From the NCBI RefSeq assembly GCF_900605005.1, contig NZ_LR027558.1, positions 244,588-308,587 on the forward strand: a stretch of 64,000 nucleotides of DNA. The letters are read 5' to 3'. The notes under the pieces are model-generated. The model searched no databases and was not told the DNA's origin. It worked only from the letters and a program-made list of their open reading frames with translations. Shown in pieces: positions 24,876 to 36,838 of the stretch (positions are counted from its first letter, which is position 1; each line of letters begins with the position of its first letter). The position numbers and the translations under genes were made by a program. The DNA comes from Acidipropionibacterium timonense (lineage in GTDB: Bacteria > Actinomycetota > Actinomycetes > Propionibacteriales > Propionibacteriaceae).

Positions 24876-25612
24876 GATCACCGAGTGGTGGAGCCGACCG
24901 GGTGCGTCTGGCCGTCGTGGGACTGGTGTGCGTCCTCGCCGGGGGGTGGATCCTCGCCGTGCGCGGGTCCTGGCCCGATCGATGGGGCTGGTGGCAGCCC
25001 GACCCCACGGCTCCGATGGTCGTCGTGCCGCGGGCCTGGCAGGCCGACTGGTTGTCGTGGCTCCTCGTGGCGGTGGGGGCCGTGGCGCTCGTGATCGGTC
25101 TGGTGTGGTTGGTCCGTCAGGTGCCACCTCGCGTCCGGGTCCGGCGCTACGGGTTGAGCCACGCGGATTCCGGGTCGAGCTCGGTCGAGACGGCTGCGGT
25201 GGCCCGCGCGGTGCAGGCCGAACTCGAGGAGTTGCCCGACGTCGGATCGGCCACGGTGCGTTTTCTCGGCGATCGCACCAGACCCGAGATGCTCGTCCAG
25301 ATCGACATCGCGGACCGCTCGGACGTGAGAGCCCTCCTCGAGCAGGTCGAGACCCGGGTCGTCGCGGACGTCGAGCAGTTCCTCGGCGCGCCGCTCGTCC
25401 ACGTCGGCGTGCGGTTGCGCACCGGGGCGACGGTGGGCCGGCGGCCGGACCTCGTCGACGCCGTCCACGCCAGCGGCGCCTCGTCCTCGGTGCCCGACCC
25501 CACCGGGGCGAGCCTGCCCGAGTCACCGATGCCGCGCCCGACCTTCCCGCTCAAGCGGCAGACCCGTGACGGTGCGGCCCCGCGCACCCGGGACGGCCGG
25601 ATCCTGCTGTGA
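24872..25612 (+). CDS. AmaP-like alkaline shock membrane anchor protein
   Basis: This 246-aa protein has two N-terminal membrane segments (RLAVVGLVCVLAGGWILAV and LSWLLVAVGAVALVIGLVWL) like the DUF6286 protein, then an Asp23-like cytoplasmic domain (AELEELPDVGSATVRFLGD and PEMLVQIDIADRSDVR). The C-terminal tail of about 60 residues is Pro/Arg-rich. In Staphylococcus AmaP anchors Asp23 to the membrane; the same role is inferred here from order and topology. Its start overlaps the DUF6286 stop. Confidence 0.75.
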   Translation: MRSPSGGADRVRLAVVGLVCVLAGGWILAVRGSWPDRWGWWQPDPTAPMVVVPRAWQADWLSWLLVAVGAVALVIGLVWLVRQVPPRVRVRRYGLSHADSGSSSVETAAVARAVQAELEELPDVGSATVRFLGDRTRPEMLVQIDIADRSDVRALLEQVETRVVADVEQFLGAPLVHVGVRLRTGATVGRRPDLVDAVHASGASSSVPDPTGASLPESPMPRPTFPLKRQTRDGAAPRTRDGRILL

Positions 25613-25697
25613 GTCGGCCCGGGCAGGCCCCTCGTCAGTCTCGGTACGACTTGCTACCGTGGCGGACAGGACCGACATGGCCGGGAAGGAGACGGCG

Positions 25698-26288
25698 ATG
25701 AGCGCACAACCGTGGTCGCCCGAGCCCGGCGTCGAGGTCGACGAGGAACCCGGTCTCGACGCGGTCCTCGCCGCACGCGACGGTGACGTCGAGTCCTACG
25801 CCAGGCTGGCCTGGTGGTGGGCGCCGCGACTCGAGTCCTTCTGCCGCCACCACCTGCCCTTCGACCTCGACCCGGCCGACGCCGTCCAGGACGTCCTGCT
25901 CACCGGGTGGCGCCGGCTGCCCGATCTCGACGACCCGGCCAGGTTCCGGGGCTGGATCCACGCCATCGCGCGGAACCGGTGCCTCGAACTGCTGCGGTTC
26001 CGGGGGCGTCATGCCACCGACCCGTGCGACCCCGATCTCCTCGACCGTGCCCCCGGGCAGGGGCGGGGCCCGGAACGCCGACATCTCCAGGATGCCGCCA
26101 TGGTCGCGTTGCGCGGCGTCATCGACGCCCTGCCCGAGCCGCAGCGTCGCGTCTGGTGGCTCTGCGAGGTCGAGGGACTGGGCTACGCCGAGATCGCCGA
26201 GGTGGAGCAGGTGCCGGTCTCGACCGTCCGCGGGCGGCTCGCCAGAGCTCGCGCCGCGGTGGCCTCCGGGATGGCGTCATGGAGGTGA
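25698..26288 (+). CDS. ECF-type RNA polymerase sigma factor
   Basis: This 196-aa sigma-70 factor has region 2 around DAVQDVLLTGWRRLPDLDD and RFRGWIHAIARNRCLELLR, and region 4 around IDALPEPQRRVWWLCEVEG, with helix-turn-helix YAEIAEVEQVPVSTVRGRL. The start at 25698 follows AAGGAG; an ATG at 25677 is also in frame. Its stop overlaps the next gene by 10 bases. That gene has a Cys-rich N-terminus fused to an Asp23 domain, which suggests a sigma/anti-sigma pair controlling the envelope-stress cluster. Confidence 0.88.
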   Translation: MSAQPWSPEPGVEVDEEPGLDAVLAARDGDVESYARLAWWWAPRLESFCRHHLPFDLDPADAVQDVLLTGWRRLPDLDDPARFRGWIHAIARNRCLELLRFRGRHATDPCDPDLLDRAPGQGRGPERRHLQDAAMVALRGVIDALPEPQRRVWWLCEVEGLGYAEIAEVEQVPVSTVRGRLARARAAVASGMASWR

Positions 26289-26800
26289 CCCTGCCCTGCG
26301 GGGCCGATCCCAACGAGGTCTGGGAGGGCATCACTCGACCCCCGACCGATCGCGAGCGCGACTGCCCGTCCTGCTCCTCGGTCCGCCGGGAGGCCCGGCG
26401 TGCCTCGGCCCTGCGGATGGACGTCGTCCGCCCGGCTGCCGATCGCCCCCCGATCGACCTCGACGCCCTCGCCTCCGCCCGTCGCAGCGGCCGGCGTGAC
26501 CTGTCACCGCGCCATCGGGTGCGTCGTGACCAGGACGGTGTCGTCGACGTGCGCGAGGCCGTCCTCGAGGCCATCATCGGGGCGACGCTGCGCGAGTCGG
26601 AGGACGTCGTCCTCAGGGATGTGCGGTTCTCCGTGCCGGGCTCGCCGCTGGCCGTCCGTCTGGACGTCGAGGTGGCCGGCGGGGTGCCCATCGCCGAGCG
26701 GACCGCGTGGGCGCGCCAGCGTGTCGCCGACACCTTGGAGCACCAGCTCGGCGGGCGACCCGATCGGGTCGACATCGTCGTCGGGGACGTCCATGTCTGA
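26279..26800 (+). CDS. Asp23-domain protein with Cys-rich, anti-sigma-like N-terminus
   Basis: This 173-aa protein begins VTLPCGADPNEVWEGI and then has DCPSCSSVRREARRA, an arrangement like the zinc-binding anti-sigma N-terminus (Cys and Cys-x-x-Cys). The second half is an Asp23-like domain (VREAVLEAIIGATLRESEDV and PLAVRLDVEVAGGVPI). It overlaps the sigma gene by 10 bases, so the two are made together. A role as anti-sigma factor that links Asp23 status to transcription is inference from layout and cysteines; a classical ZAS helix pair is not clear. Confidence 0.72.
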   Translation: MEVTLPCGADPNEVWEGITRPPTDRERDCPSCSSVRREARRASALRMDVVRPAADRPPIDLDALASARRSGRRDLSPRHRVRRDQDGVVDVREAVLEAIIGATLRESEDVVLRDVRFSVPGSPLAVRLDVEVAGGVPIAERTAWARQRVADTLEHQLGGRPDRVDIVVGDVHV

Positions 26801-27116
26801 CGAGGCGCTCGCCGGACCGGTCCTCGACGACAGCGGTGAGGAGCTGCGTCGTGTCGTCGCCGGCATCGTCACCCGGACCCCCGGGGTCGTCCGCCTGGTG
26901 CGGCCCCGGTGGCGACGGGGAACTGGTGGGGACGAGGCCGCCGTGCGAGTGTCGTCCCGGGACGGTGCCACGGGCATCGAGGTCGAGATCTGCGTCGATC
27001 TCACGGTGCCCATCGTCGTCCTCACCGAGGACCTGCGGACGCGGATCAGGGCTGCGGTCGAGGCGACCGGGCGGGCAGCCGGTCCCGTGACGGTCGTCGT
27101 CTCGCGCGCCCTCTGA
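26793..27116 (+). CDS. Short Asp23-like protein
   Basis: This 107-aa protein reads ELRRVVAGIVTRTPGVVRLV, then AVRVSSRDGATGIEVEICVD and IRAAVEATGRAAGPVTVVVS, a minimal Asp23/Gls24 domain with no membrane segment. It overlaps the preceding gene by 8 bases and ends the cluster; a strong terminator lies 7 bp after its stop. Confidence 0.72.
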   Translation: MSDEALAGPVLDDSGEELRRVVAGIVTRTPGVVRLVRPRWRRGTGGDEAAVRVSSRDGATGIEVEICVDLTVPIVVLTEDLRTRIRAAVEATGRAAGPVTVVVSRAL

Positions 27117-27123
27117 CAGGCAC

Positions 27124-27153
27124 GACGCCCCCGGACCGAGGTCCGGGGGCGTC
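27124..27153. terminator. Bidirectional terminator between the Asp23 cluster and the sugar ATPase gene
   Basis: Two 14-bp perfectly complementary arms (27124-27137 and 27140-27153) are separated by only GA. It serves the plus-strand Asp23 cluster and the convergent minus-strand ATPase gene. Confidence 0.85.
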
Positions 27154-27168
27154 TGCTGGTCGACCGGG

Positions 27169-28269
<1,101 letters not shown>

Positions 28270-28460
28270 GACCGTTGATCCTTTCCACGGGCAGGTACGT
28301 GCCCGACGATCCGTAGTGGAAACTGGCGACGCCGATGCGTCACCTGCTGCTCGCCCGGGACTGCTCCCGATCGATGGTGCTCAGCATAACGTGCCTTTCC
28401 ACTGTGCGGCCAAGGGGGGTCGTCGAAAGTCTCGAGTCACCACACCGGGTCCACAGCGAG

Positions 28461-29897
28461 TCAGCACTCGACGATGTTCACCGCCAGCCCGCCGCGCGCC
28501 GTCTCCTTGTACTTGACCTTCATGTCCCGACCGGTCTCCATCATCGTCTTCATGACCTGGTCGAGGCTGACGATCTGGTTGCCGTCCCCGGTCATGGCCA
28601 GGCGCGCCGAGGTGACGGCCTTGATGGCCCCGACGGCGTTGCGCTCGATGCACGGCACCTGCACCAGGCCACCGACGGGGTCGCAGGTGAGACCGAGGTG
28701 GTGCTCCAGACCGATCTCGGCGGCGTTGCACACCTGGGCGGCACTGCCGCCCATGACCTGGGCCAGGCCGCCGGCGGCCATGGAGCAGGCCACCCCGACC
28801 TCACCCTGACAGCCGACCTCGGCCCCCGAGATCGACGCCGACTGCTGGTAGATCGCCCCGATCGCCCCGGCGGTGAGCAGGTAGTCGACGATGGCGTCAT
28901 CGTCACCCCGGTCGACCCCGGGGGTTCCAGTGTCGACGTCCGGTCCGGAGGCGACGAACCTGAGGATGAAGTGGGCCACCGCGGGCACGATGCCGGCCGC
29001 TCTGTTGGTCGGGGCGGTGACGATCCGGCCGCCGGCGGCGTTCTCCTCGTTGACGGCCAGGGCCCAGACGGTGAGCCAGTCCATCGAGTCGAAGGCAGCC
29101 TGGCTCTTGCCCTGGGAGAACCGCTCCCGGGTCACGAGGTCCTGGTAGGCCCGGCGGGCACGACGCCGCACGTGCAGGCCGCCGGGCAGCACCCCCGACC
29201 GCGAGCAGCCGCGCTCGACGCACTCGTGCATGACGTCGTAGACGTGCAGGAGCATCTCGCGCACGTCCTCGCCGGGGTGCAGGGCCTCCTCGTTGGCCAG
29301 GGTGACCTCGGCGATCGTCATCCGGTTGTCGGAGCACTGGGCCAGCAGTTCCTTGCCGGTACGGAAGGGGTACGGCACGACGGTCGAGTCGGGGACGATG
29401 GCCGGGTGTCCGTCCTCGCCGTGCTCGACGACGAAACCTCCGCCGATGGAGTAGAAGGTGCGCTCCGAGACGACCTCGTCCCCGGCCCAGGCGGTGAAGG
29501 TCATGCCGTTGGGGTGGAAGGGCAGCGACTTGTTGCGGTACAGCACGAGGTCGTCGACGTCGGTGAATCCGATCTCGCGCCCGTGGCCATGGGCGGCGTC
29601 GATGACGATCCGGCCCTCCGAGCGGATCTGCGCGGCGCGTACCGGGGTCCGGTCGGTGTCGACCGTCGCCGGCTCCTCACCCTCGAGACCGAGGAGGACC
29701 GCCGACTCCGAGCCGTGCCCGTGCCCGGTCGCTCCCAGGGAGCCGAAGAGTTCGGCCCGGACGCGGGTGACCTCGGCGAACCTCGGGGAGGCCGCCAGAT
29801 CCGCCGCGAAGGTGTTCGCTGCTCGCATCGGCCCGACCGTGTGCGAACTGGACGGTCCGATGCCCACCTTGAAGATGTCGAAGACGCTCACTGCCAC
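28461..29897 (-). CDS. sdaA: L-serine ammonia-lyase, single-chain iron-sulfur type
   Basis: This 478-aa enzyme deaminates L-serine to pyruvate and ammonia. It has the full bacterial alpha-beta layout: [18 protein letters not shown] at the N-terminus, [28 protein letters not shown], and the iron-sulfur region [18 protein letters not shown] with [18 protein letters not shown]. The GTG at 29897 is preceded by CAGACT at 6 nt, suggesting a leaderless start; GTG 29891 is the alternative. It is divergent from tdh-kbl, so serine and threonine breakdown are neighbours. Confidence 0.94.
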   Translation of the reverse strand: MAVSVFDIFKVGIGPSSSHTVGPMRAANTFAADLAASPRFAEVTRVRAELFGSLGATGHGHGSESAVLLGLEGEEPATVDTDRTPVRAAQIRSEGRIVIDAAHGHGREIGFTDVDDLVLYRNKSLPFHPNGMTFTAWAGDEVVSERTFYSIGGGFVVEHGEDGHPAIVPDSTVVPYPFRTGKELLAQCSDNRMTIAEVTLANEEALHPGEDVREMLLHVYDVMHECVERGCSRSGVLPGGLHVRRRARRAYQDLVTRERFSQGKSQAAFDSMDWLTVWALAVNEENAAGGRIVTAPTNRAAGIVPAVAHFILRFVASGPDVDTGTPGVDRGDDDAIVDYLLTAGAIGAIYQQSASISGAEVGCQGEVGVACSMAAGGLAQVMGGSAAQVCNAAEIGLEHHLGLTCDPVGGLVQVPCIERNAVGAIKAVTSARLAMTGDGNQIVSLDQVMKTMMETGRDMKVKYKETARGGLAVNIVEC

Positions 29898-30052
29898 GGT
29901 CCCAGTCTGCCGTATGTGGCCGCGTCGGTGGCCTGACGTGGTGGGCCGGCTCCCACCTGACGGCACGACGTCCTGACGTCCCCGACCGGGCCGGTACTAG
30001 CATCGACACCGCACGACGTGGTGATGGGACGACGTCCCGGAGAGGTGGACCG

Positions 30053-31090
30053 ATGAAGGCCCTCGTCAAGACCCGACCCGAACCCGGGCTGGAGCTCATC
30101 GACATCCCCGAGCCCACGGTGGGCCCCAATGACGTCAAGATCCGCGTCATGCGCACCGGCATCTGCGGCACCGACCTGCACATCGACAAGTGGGACCCGT
30201 GGGCCGCCAAGGTCGTGCGGACCCCGCTCGTCGTCGGTCACGAGTTCTGTGGCGAGATCGTCGAGCTCGGTTCGGAGGTCGGCGACCTCGAGATCGGCCA
30301 GTTCGTCTCGGGTGAGGGACACTACGTGTGCGGACGGTGCCGTGCGTGCCTGGCCGGCAAGAGGCACCTGTGCCGCAACACCAGGGGTATCGGGTACGCC
30401 GTCGACGGCGCCTACTGCCAGTACTTCGTCATGCCGGCGTCGAACGTGTGGGTGCACCACATCAAGGGGCTCGACCCCGACGTCGCCGCGATCTTCGACC
30501 CCTTCGGGAATGCGGTCCACACCGCCCTCCAGTTCCCCTGTCTGGCCGAGGACGTCCTCGTCTCGGGGGCCGGTCCGATCGGGATCATGGCTGCCCTCGT
30601 CGCCCAGTTCCAGGGGGCACGCAATGTCGTCCTCACCGACCTGTCCGACGAGCGCCTCGAACTGGCCCACCGGCTCGGCCTCACCAACACCGTCAACGTC
30701 GGCCGCGAGCGCCTCGAGGACGTCTGGGGTCGTTTCGAGATGCACGAGGGGTTCGACATCGGACTGGAGATGTCGGGCTCCGGCAAGGCCCTGGAATCGA
30801 TGATCGACAACATGACCCATGGTGGACGGATCGCCCTGCTCGGCACCCCGAGCGCCAACGTCAGCCTCGACATGTCGAAGGTCATCTTCTCGATGCTCAC
30901 CCTCCAAGGGGTCACCGGTCGTCAGATCTTCGAGACCTGGTACACGATGGCCTCCCTCATCCGCTCCGGGCTCGACATCTCCGGGGTCATCACCGACCGA
31001 TTCCCGGTCACCGAGTTCCGTGAGGCCTTCGACACCGCCGGCAACGGCACCGCCGGGAAGGTCGTCATGGACTGGGAGTGCCTGGCCTGA
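30053..31090 (+). CDS. tdh: L-threonine 3-dehydrogenase
   Basis: This 345-aa zinc alcohol-dehydrogenase-family enzyme oxidises L-threonine to 2-amino-3-ketobutyrate with NAD+. The catalytic zinc ligands are in ICGTDLHI and GHEFCGEI. The structural zinc cysteines are in [15 protein letters not shown]. The Rossmann motif is [17 protein letters not shown]. The RBS GGAGAGG precedes the ATG. kbl, the next enzyme of the pathway, follows after 35 bp. Confidence 0.95.
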   Translation: MKALVKTRPEPGLELIDIPEPTVGPNDVKIRVMRTGICGTDLHIDKWDPWAAKVVRTPLVVGHEFCGEIVELGSEVGDLEIGQFVSGEGHYVCGRCRACLAGKRHLCRNTRGIGYAVDGAYCQYFVMPASNVWVHHIKGLDPDVAAIFDPFGNAVHTALQFPCLAEDVLVSGAGPIGIMAALVAQFQGARNVVLTDLSDERLELAHRLGLTNTVNVGRERLEDVWGRFEMHEGFDIGLEMSGSGKALESMIDNMTHGGRIALLGTPSANVSLDMSKVIFSMLTLQGVTGRQIFETWYTMASLIRSGLDISGVITDRFPVTEFREAFDTAGNGTAGKVVMDWECLA

Positions 31091-31125
31091 CCCACCCACC
31101 CATCACCGAAGTCCGAGGAGGACGC

Positions 31126-32322
<1,197 letters not shown>

Positions 32323-32339
32323 GCGCAGAGGAGTGCTCA

Positions 32340-32369
32340 GGGGCCCCGCGGACGTCGGTCCGGGGCCCC
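32340..32369 (+). terminator. Terminator after kbl
   Basis: GGGGCCCCG (32340-32348) pairs with CGGGGCCCC (32361-32369), and an inner GGAC/GTCC pairing extends the stem, 18 bp past the kbl stop. Confidence 0.7.
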
Positions 32370-32455
32370 GGCTCGTCGTGAGCGGTCCCATGAGGATGGA
32401 CCCCCGGGGGCGGATCAGGCTGTCAGGGGAATGTGTTAGAGTGTGGTCACTGGTT

Positions 32456-32473
32456 GATGTACACGTGTACATC
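32456..32473. promoter_or_regulatory. 18-bp perfect palindrome, operator of the sugar importer
   Basis: GATGTACAC-GTGTACATC lies 14 bp after a TAGAGT -10 box (32437-32442) and 79 bp before the binding-protein start, a classic repressor position. The form suits a LacI- or GntR-type regulator. No such regulator gene is adjacent; the nearest one is a SorC-type gene at 35.8 kb. Confidence 0.65.
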
Positions 32474-32551
32474 GCGCCGTTGCCAGACGGCACAGACCCC
32501 GGGGCGACAAGGCCCCGAGGATCCATGAAGACTCAAGGAAGAGTGGTCGAC

Positions 32552-33895
32552 ATGCCAACACGTAGGAACCGTACGGCGGCCTGTGCCGTCGGCGTCGTCG
32601 CCGGTGCGCTCATGCTGGGCGCCTGCGGAGGAGCCGGCTCGGGATCGGGTCAGGCCTCGACGTCGGGGTCGGCCGGAGCGTCGTCGGCGGCGGGCCCGGT
32701 GACGATCGAATACGTCCACCGCCTGCCCGACGGCGACGGCATGGTCAAGGTGGCCGACATCGTCAAGAAGTGGAACTCCGCCCACCCGGACATACAGGTC
32801 AGGACGACGAAGTTCGACGGCAAGGCCAGCGAGCTCATCACCAAGCTCGAGAAGGACGTCCAGGCCGGGAAGGCTCCCTGCCTGGCCCAGGTCGGCTACT
32901 CCGAGGCCCCGACGATGTTCGCCAAGGGGTTCACCGAGGACGTCACCGCCCAGGCTGCCAAGTACAAGGACCACTTCTCGGCGGGCGCCTTCGCCGCGAT
33001 GACCGTCGGTGGCAAGACGATCGGCCTGCCCCAGGACACCGGCCCCATGGTCTACTACTACAACAAGGCCGAGTTCGCGAAGCTGGGCATCCAGGCCCCC
33101 AAGAACCTCGACGAGTTCAAGGCCGCCGCGAAGAAGGCCGCGGCCAAGGGCAAGTACATCTCGGCCTTCGAGCCGGACGAGGGCCTCATGTTCATGTCGG
33201 CCCAGGCCGCTGCTGCGGGTGCCAAGTGGTACAGCAACGACGGGGGCAAGTGGAAGGTCGACGCCAACTCGGCGGCCTCGAAGACGGTGGCCGATTTCTG
33301 GCAGTCGATGCTCGACGACAAGACGACGCTCGTGGCCGAGCGCTGGGGCGACGCCTTCGGCAAGGCCCTCAACGACCAGAAGCTCATCGGCACCATCGGT
33401 GCCGCGTGGGAGGCCCCGTTGCTCTCCGACACCATGAAGGGCACGAAGAATGCCGGCCAGTGGGCCGTCGCCCAGCTGCCCGACTACGGCAAGGGACAGG
33501 TCACCGGACCTGACGGTGGATCGGGTGTGGCCGTCCTCAAGGGCTGCAAGTACGCTGACCAGGCCATGCAGTTCAACGACTGGTTCAACACCCAGGTCTC
33601 CGACCTCGTCTCCCAGGGTCTCGTCGTGGCCGCCACGACCGATTCCATGAAGACCCCGGACGCCCTCAAGGCCTTCTACGGCGGCCAGGACGTCTTCGCG
33701 GAGCTGGGTCAGGCCAACAAGAACCTGTCGGCCGACTTCACCTACATCCCGTTCTTCCCGTCGATCGATGACGGAGTCGTCAAGGCCGCCGGTGCCGTCG
33801 GCGAGGGCAAGGGCAAGGTGGCCGACATCTTCGCCGCAGCCCAGGACGGCTCCATCAAGGCCCTCAAGGACGGTGGCCTGCCCGTCGAGGGCTGA
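32552..33895 (+). CDS. Sugar ABC transporter substrate-binding lipoprotein
   Basis: This 447-aa extracellular solute-binding protein (family 1) starts MPTRRNRTAACAVGVVAGAL and has the lipobox LGAC, so it is a lipid-anchored receptor outside the membrane. A Gly/Ser linker follows the cysteine. TMFAKGFTEDVT, GLPQDTGPMVYYYNKAEFAK and WEAPLLSDTMKG match CUT1 receptors. ATG 32552 was preferred (AAGGAAGAG 8 nt upstream); ATG 32525 is the alternative. Two permease genes follow and no ATPase gene. The substrate is unknown. Confidence 0.88.
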   Translation: MPTRRNRTAACAVGVVAGALMLGACGGAGSGSGQASTSGSAGASSAAGPVTIEYVHRLPDGDGMVKVADIVKKWNSAHPDIQVRTTKFDGKASELITKLEKDVQAGKAPCLAQVGYSEAPTMFAKGFTEDVTAQAAKYKDHFSAGAFAAMTVGGKTIGLPQDTGPMVYYYNKAEFAKLGIQAPKNLDEFKAAAKKAAAKGKYISAFEPDEGLMFMSAQAAAAGAKWYSNDGGKWKVDANSAASKTVADFWQSMLDDKTTLVAERWGDAFGKALNDQKLIGTIGAAWEAPLLSDTMKGTKNAGQWAVAQLPDYGKGQVTGPDGGSGVAVLKGCKYADQAMQFNDWFNTQVSDLVSQGLVVAATTDSMKTPDALKAFYGGQDVFAELGQANKNLSADFTYIPFFPSIDDGVVKAAGAVGEGKGKVADIFAAAQDGSIKALKDGGLPVEG

Positions 33896-33933
33896 CCCCG
33901 TCGTCCACCCGATCCGCGAGGAAGCGATACCCG

Positions 33934-34896
33934 ATGTCCGACCGCACCACCGCCCCGGTGACGGCTCCCGCCAGGAGTCGCCGGAGGGGGCACTCGAACA
34001 GGCGTCACGAGGCGGTGGCCGGTTGGGCCTTCATGGCTCCCTTCGCCGTGCTCTTCGCGGTCGTCTTCCTCGTGCCGATCATCGTCTCGATCCGGCAGTC
34101 CTTCTACCAGCAGGTGAGCGTCGGGGGAGGGTTGTACGGCGGCGGCGAGTTGCGTGACACCTTCGTCGGCCTCCACAACTACGCCGAGGTCGTCAACAAC
34201 CCGCACTTCTGGACCGGGATCGCCAGGGTCGTCGGATACGGCCTCTTCCAGATCCCGGTGATGATCGTCGCGGCCCTGGCCCTGGCGCTCGTCCTCGACT
34301 CGTGGCTGGTGCGCCACGTCACGGTCTTCCGGCTGGGGTTCTTCCTGCCGTACGCCATCCCCGGGGTCGTCGCGGCCATGGTGTGGCTGTACCTCTACAC
34401 CCCCGAGATCTCACCGATCGTCCGGGCTCTGGCCGGGGTGGGCATCCACGTGGACTTCATGGGCCACTCGATGATGCTCGCCTCGATGGCCAACATGACG
34501 ACGTGGACCTACACCGGCTACAACATGCTCATCTTCCTGGCGGCACTCCAGGCCATCCCGCGTGAACTGTACGAGGCCGCGCGGATCGACGGTGCCAGCG
34601 AGTGGAAGGTCGTCACCCAGGTCAAGGTGCCGCTCGTCGGCTCGGCCGCCCTGCTGGCCGTTCTGTTGTCGATCATCGGCACCATCCAGCTGTTCAACGA
34701 GCCGACCGTCATGGCCTCGGTCAATTCCTGGATGGGCAAGGACTACATGCCCATGTCGATGGCCTACAACTCGATGATGGGCTCCCTCAGCCCCTCGGGT
34801 GACGGCCCGGCCTCGGCCATCTCCATCTGCATGGCGCTCATCGCCGGGGTGCTCGCCGTCATCTACGCCCTCGCCCAGAGGAGGATCGCCCGATGA
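33934..34896 (+). CDS. Sugar ABC transporter permease (MalF/UgpA type)
   Basis: This 320-aa inner-membrane permease has six hydrophobic segments, the first around AGWAFMAPFAVLFAVVFLVPI. The EAA loop that docks the ATPase is ELYEAARIDGASEWKVVTQVK. It forms a heterodimer with the product of the next gene, whose start overlaps its stop by 4 bases. Confidence 0.92.
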   Translation: MSDRTTAPVTAPARSRRRGHSNRRHEAVAGWAFMAPFAVLFAVVFLVPIIVSIRQSFYQQVSVGGGLYGGGELRDTFVGLHNYAEVVNNPHFWTGIARVVGYGLFQIPVMIVAALALALVLDSWLVRHVTVFRLGFFLPYAIPGVVAAMVWLYLYTPEISPIVRALAGVGIHVDFMGHSMMLASMANMTTWTYTGYNMLIFLAALQAIPRELYEAARIDGASEWKVVTQVKVPLVGSAALLAVLLSIIGTIQLFNEPTVMASVNSWMGKDYMPMSMAYNSMMGSLSPSGDGPASAISICMALIAGVLAVIYALAQRRIAR

Positions 34897-35780
34897 GTGC
34901 TCGACGCCGTCACCAGCAGGCCGGTCCCGATGATCCGCCGTCCTCCCTGGCCCCGTCGGGAGTGGCCAAGACGATCGCCGTCATCATCCTCGTCTTCTGC
35001 CTGCTGTACTTCCTGCTGCCGATCGCCTGGGTCGTCATCTCGTCGTCGAAGTCGAATGCCGACCTCGTGTCGACGCCGGGGTTCTGGTTCGGCCACCTGA
35101 GGTTCGCCGAGAACTACGCCAAGCTCATGGACTGGACCCAGGGGTTCTTCTGGCGTTGGGTGCTCAACTCGGTCATCTACTCGTGCGTCGCCGGGGCCGT
35201 CGGGACCCTCGTGTCGGTCTCGGCCGGGTACGCCCTGGGCAAGTTCCGGTTCCCCGGGGCCGCGGTCATGGAGGGCACCATCATGGGCGGACTGCTCATG
35301 CCGGTGGCCCTGCTCACCATCCCGCTGTACATCGTCTTCAATCATGCGGGCCTCACCAACACGATGTGGGCCATCCTCATCCCGTCCTGCGTCTCGCCCT
35401 TCGGTGTGTTCCTCGGCAAGGTCTTCGCCCAGGCGTCGGTGCCCACCGAACTGCTCGAGGCCGCGAGGATCGACGGCGCCTCGGAGGCGCGGGTGTTCTT
35501 CACCATGGTGCTGCGTCTGCTCGCCCCGGCGATGGTGACGATCTTCCTCTTCATCTTCGTGGCGACGTGGAACAACTTCCTGCTTCCCCTCATGATGGTC
35601 AACTCCCCGCAGATCAAGCCGGTGACGCTGGGTCTGTACGGGATGATGAGCTACTTCGCCCCGCAGAAGGGTGCGGTCATGATGGGTGCCCTGCTCGGCG
35701 TCCTGCCGCTCATCGTCCTCTTCCTCGTCCTCCAGAAGTACTGGCAGGCCGGGTTGGCGGCCGGGGCGGTGAAGGGCTGA
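34893..35780 (+). CDS. Sugar ABC transporter permease (MalG/UgpE type)
   Basis: This 295-aa partner permease has a first membrane segment around TIAVIILVFCLLYFLLPIAW and the EAA loop ELLEAARIDGASEARVFF. The end (GLAAGAVKG) is the usual MalG-type tail. The ATPase must be encoded elsewhere; the UgpC/MsmK-like protein at 27.2 kb is the nearest candidate. The gene ends 34 bp from the convergent SorC regulator. Confidence 0.92.
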   Translation: MSARRRHQQAGPDDPPSSLAPSGVAKTIAVIILVFCLLYFLLPIAWVVISSSKSNADLVSTPGFWFGHLRFAENYAKLMDWTQGFFWRWVLNSVIYSCVAGAVGTLVSVSAGYALGKFRFPGAAVMEGTIMGGLLMPVALLTIPLYIVFNHAGLTNTMWAILIPSCVSPFGVFLGKVFAQASVPTELLEAARIDGASEARVFFTMVLRLLAPAMVTIFLFIFVATWNNFLLPLMMVNSPQIKPVTLGLYGMMSYFAPQKGAVMMGALLGVLPLIVLFLVLQKYWQAGLAAGAVKG

Positions 35781-35814
35781 TCGCTGTCGCGCATGTTCGG
35801 TCGACACGTAGCGG

Positions 35815-36771
35815 TCACGCGAGTGTGAGGACTCCTGCCGCCAGCGCTTCGTCGACAACCAAGATGTCGATCGCCCCGGTGCGGAGCGCGCCAAGCGCGC
35901 CGCGGGCCTTTTCCCGCGACGAGGCGACGGCCACCGTGCAGTCGATGGCTCGTAGGTCCTCTATGGTGATGCCTATGACCCGATCAGAGGCAGGCGGCCC
36001 CAGCGGGGTGCCGTGCACGTCGAAGTAGCGTCCGAGGACGTCACCGACCGGGGAACTCGCCAACACCTGGGCCATCTCGTCGTCATTGAGTTTCATGGCA
36101 GCGAGCACTTGGCGTGAGGTGTGTACGCCGAAGGAACCGATCCCCACGAAAGCCAACTCGGACGCCTTGACGCGTGCCAGTGTCGCCTTGATGGTGGATT
36201 CTGACATCATCGCCGCGTACGTCTGGGGCGATTCGACGATTGCGGGTGCATCGAATCTTTCGGGTATCGCTTGGATCTTCTCCGCGAGCAGTTGTATGTA
36301 CGAATTGCCTTCCAGGCCGGTGTCCAAGGTCGGCATTCCACCCACCAAGGGGGTGACGCGCGTGTCAGTTCGCATGGGTTCGGTTGGTATGGCGTCGATG
36401 AGGGCTCCAATCGTCAGGCCCCAGCTGAAGCCGATCCGCGAGGCACTCGGGGCTCGGCGCATGAACACCTCGGCCGCGAGCATCGCTACTCCTCGCGAGC
36501 CCTCCGCACTGTTCGTGGCCTGAGCGACAAGGACTTCGCGGAGCCCGAATCGTCGCATCAACTCCGCCTCGATGTCCCTGTTTCGCTCCGCGTGGTCGTC
36601 CCCGACGATCCTGACTTGTACCAAGCCCTCTGCGCGCGCAGTGGCCAGCATGCGTGACACGCTGGACCGGGACACTCCAAGTCGCGTGGCCACAGCACCT
36701 TGGTCCAGCCCCTCGACGTAGTAGAGCCTGGCCGCGGCGATCAGTGTGCGTTGATCCCGTTTGGGTGGCAC
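35815..36771 (-). CDS. SorC/DeoR-type regulator, probable controller of the Gut-type operon
   Basis: This 318-aa protein has an N-terminal helix-turn-helix (GLDQGAVATRLGVSRSSVSRM) and a SorC effector domain (GFSWGLTIGALIDAI and LAFVGIGSFGVHTS). It lies downstream of and co-directional with the Gut-type PTS operon, separated by a strong terminator, so it is probably transcribed on its own. Like the operon it is visibly less GC-rich than the flanking genes. Regulation of the operon is inferred from proximity. Confidence 0.85.
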   Translation of the reverse strand: MPPKRDQRTLIAAARLYYVEGLDQGAVATRLGVSRSSVSRMLATARAEGLVQVRIVGDDHAERNRDIEAELMRRFGLREVLVAQATNSAEGSRGVAMLAAEVFMRRAPSASRIGFSWGLTIGALIDAIPTEPMRTDTRVTPLVGGMPTLDTGLEGNSYIQLLAEKIQAIPERFDAPAIVESPQTYAAMMSESTIKATLARVKASELAFVGIGSFGVHTSRQVLAAMKLNDDEMAQVLASSPVGDVLGRYFDVHGTPLGPPASDRVIGITIEDLRAIDCTVAVASSREKARGALGALRTGAIDILVVDEALAAGVLTLA

Positions 36772-36838
36772 CGTCCCCCCAGTTCTCGATCGCAGTGTTT
36801 GCCTTGGACCGTTGTACCGTGATCCACAGTCACGAACA

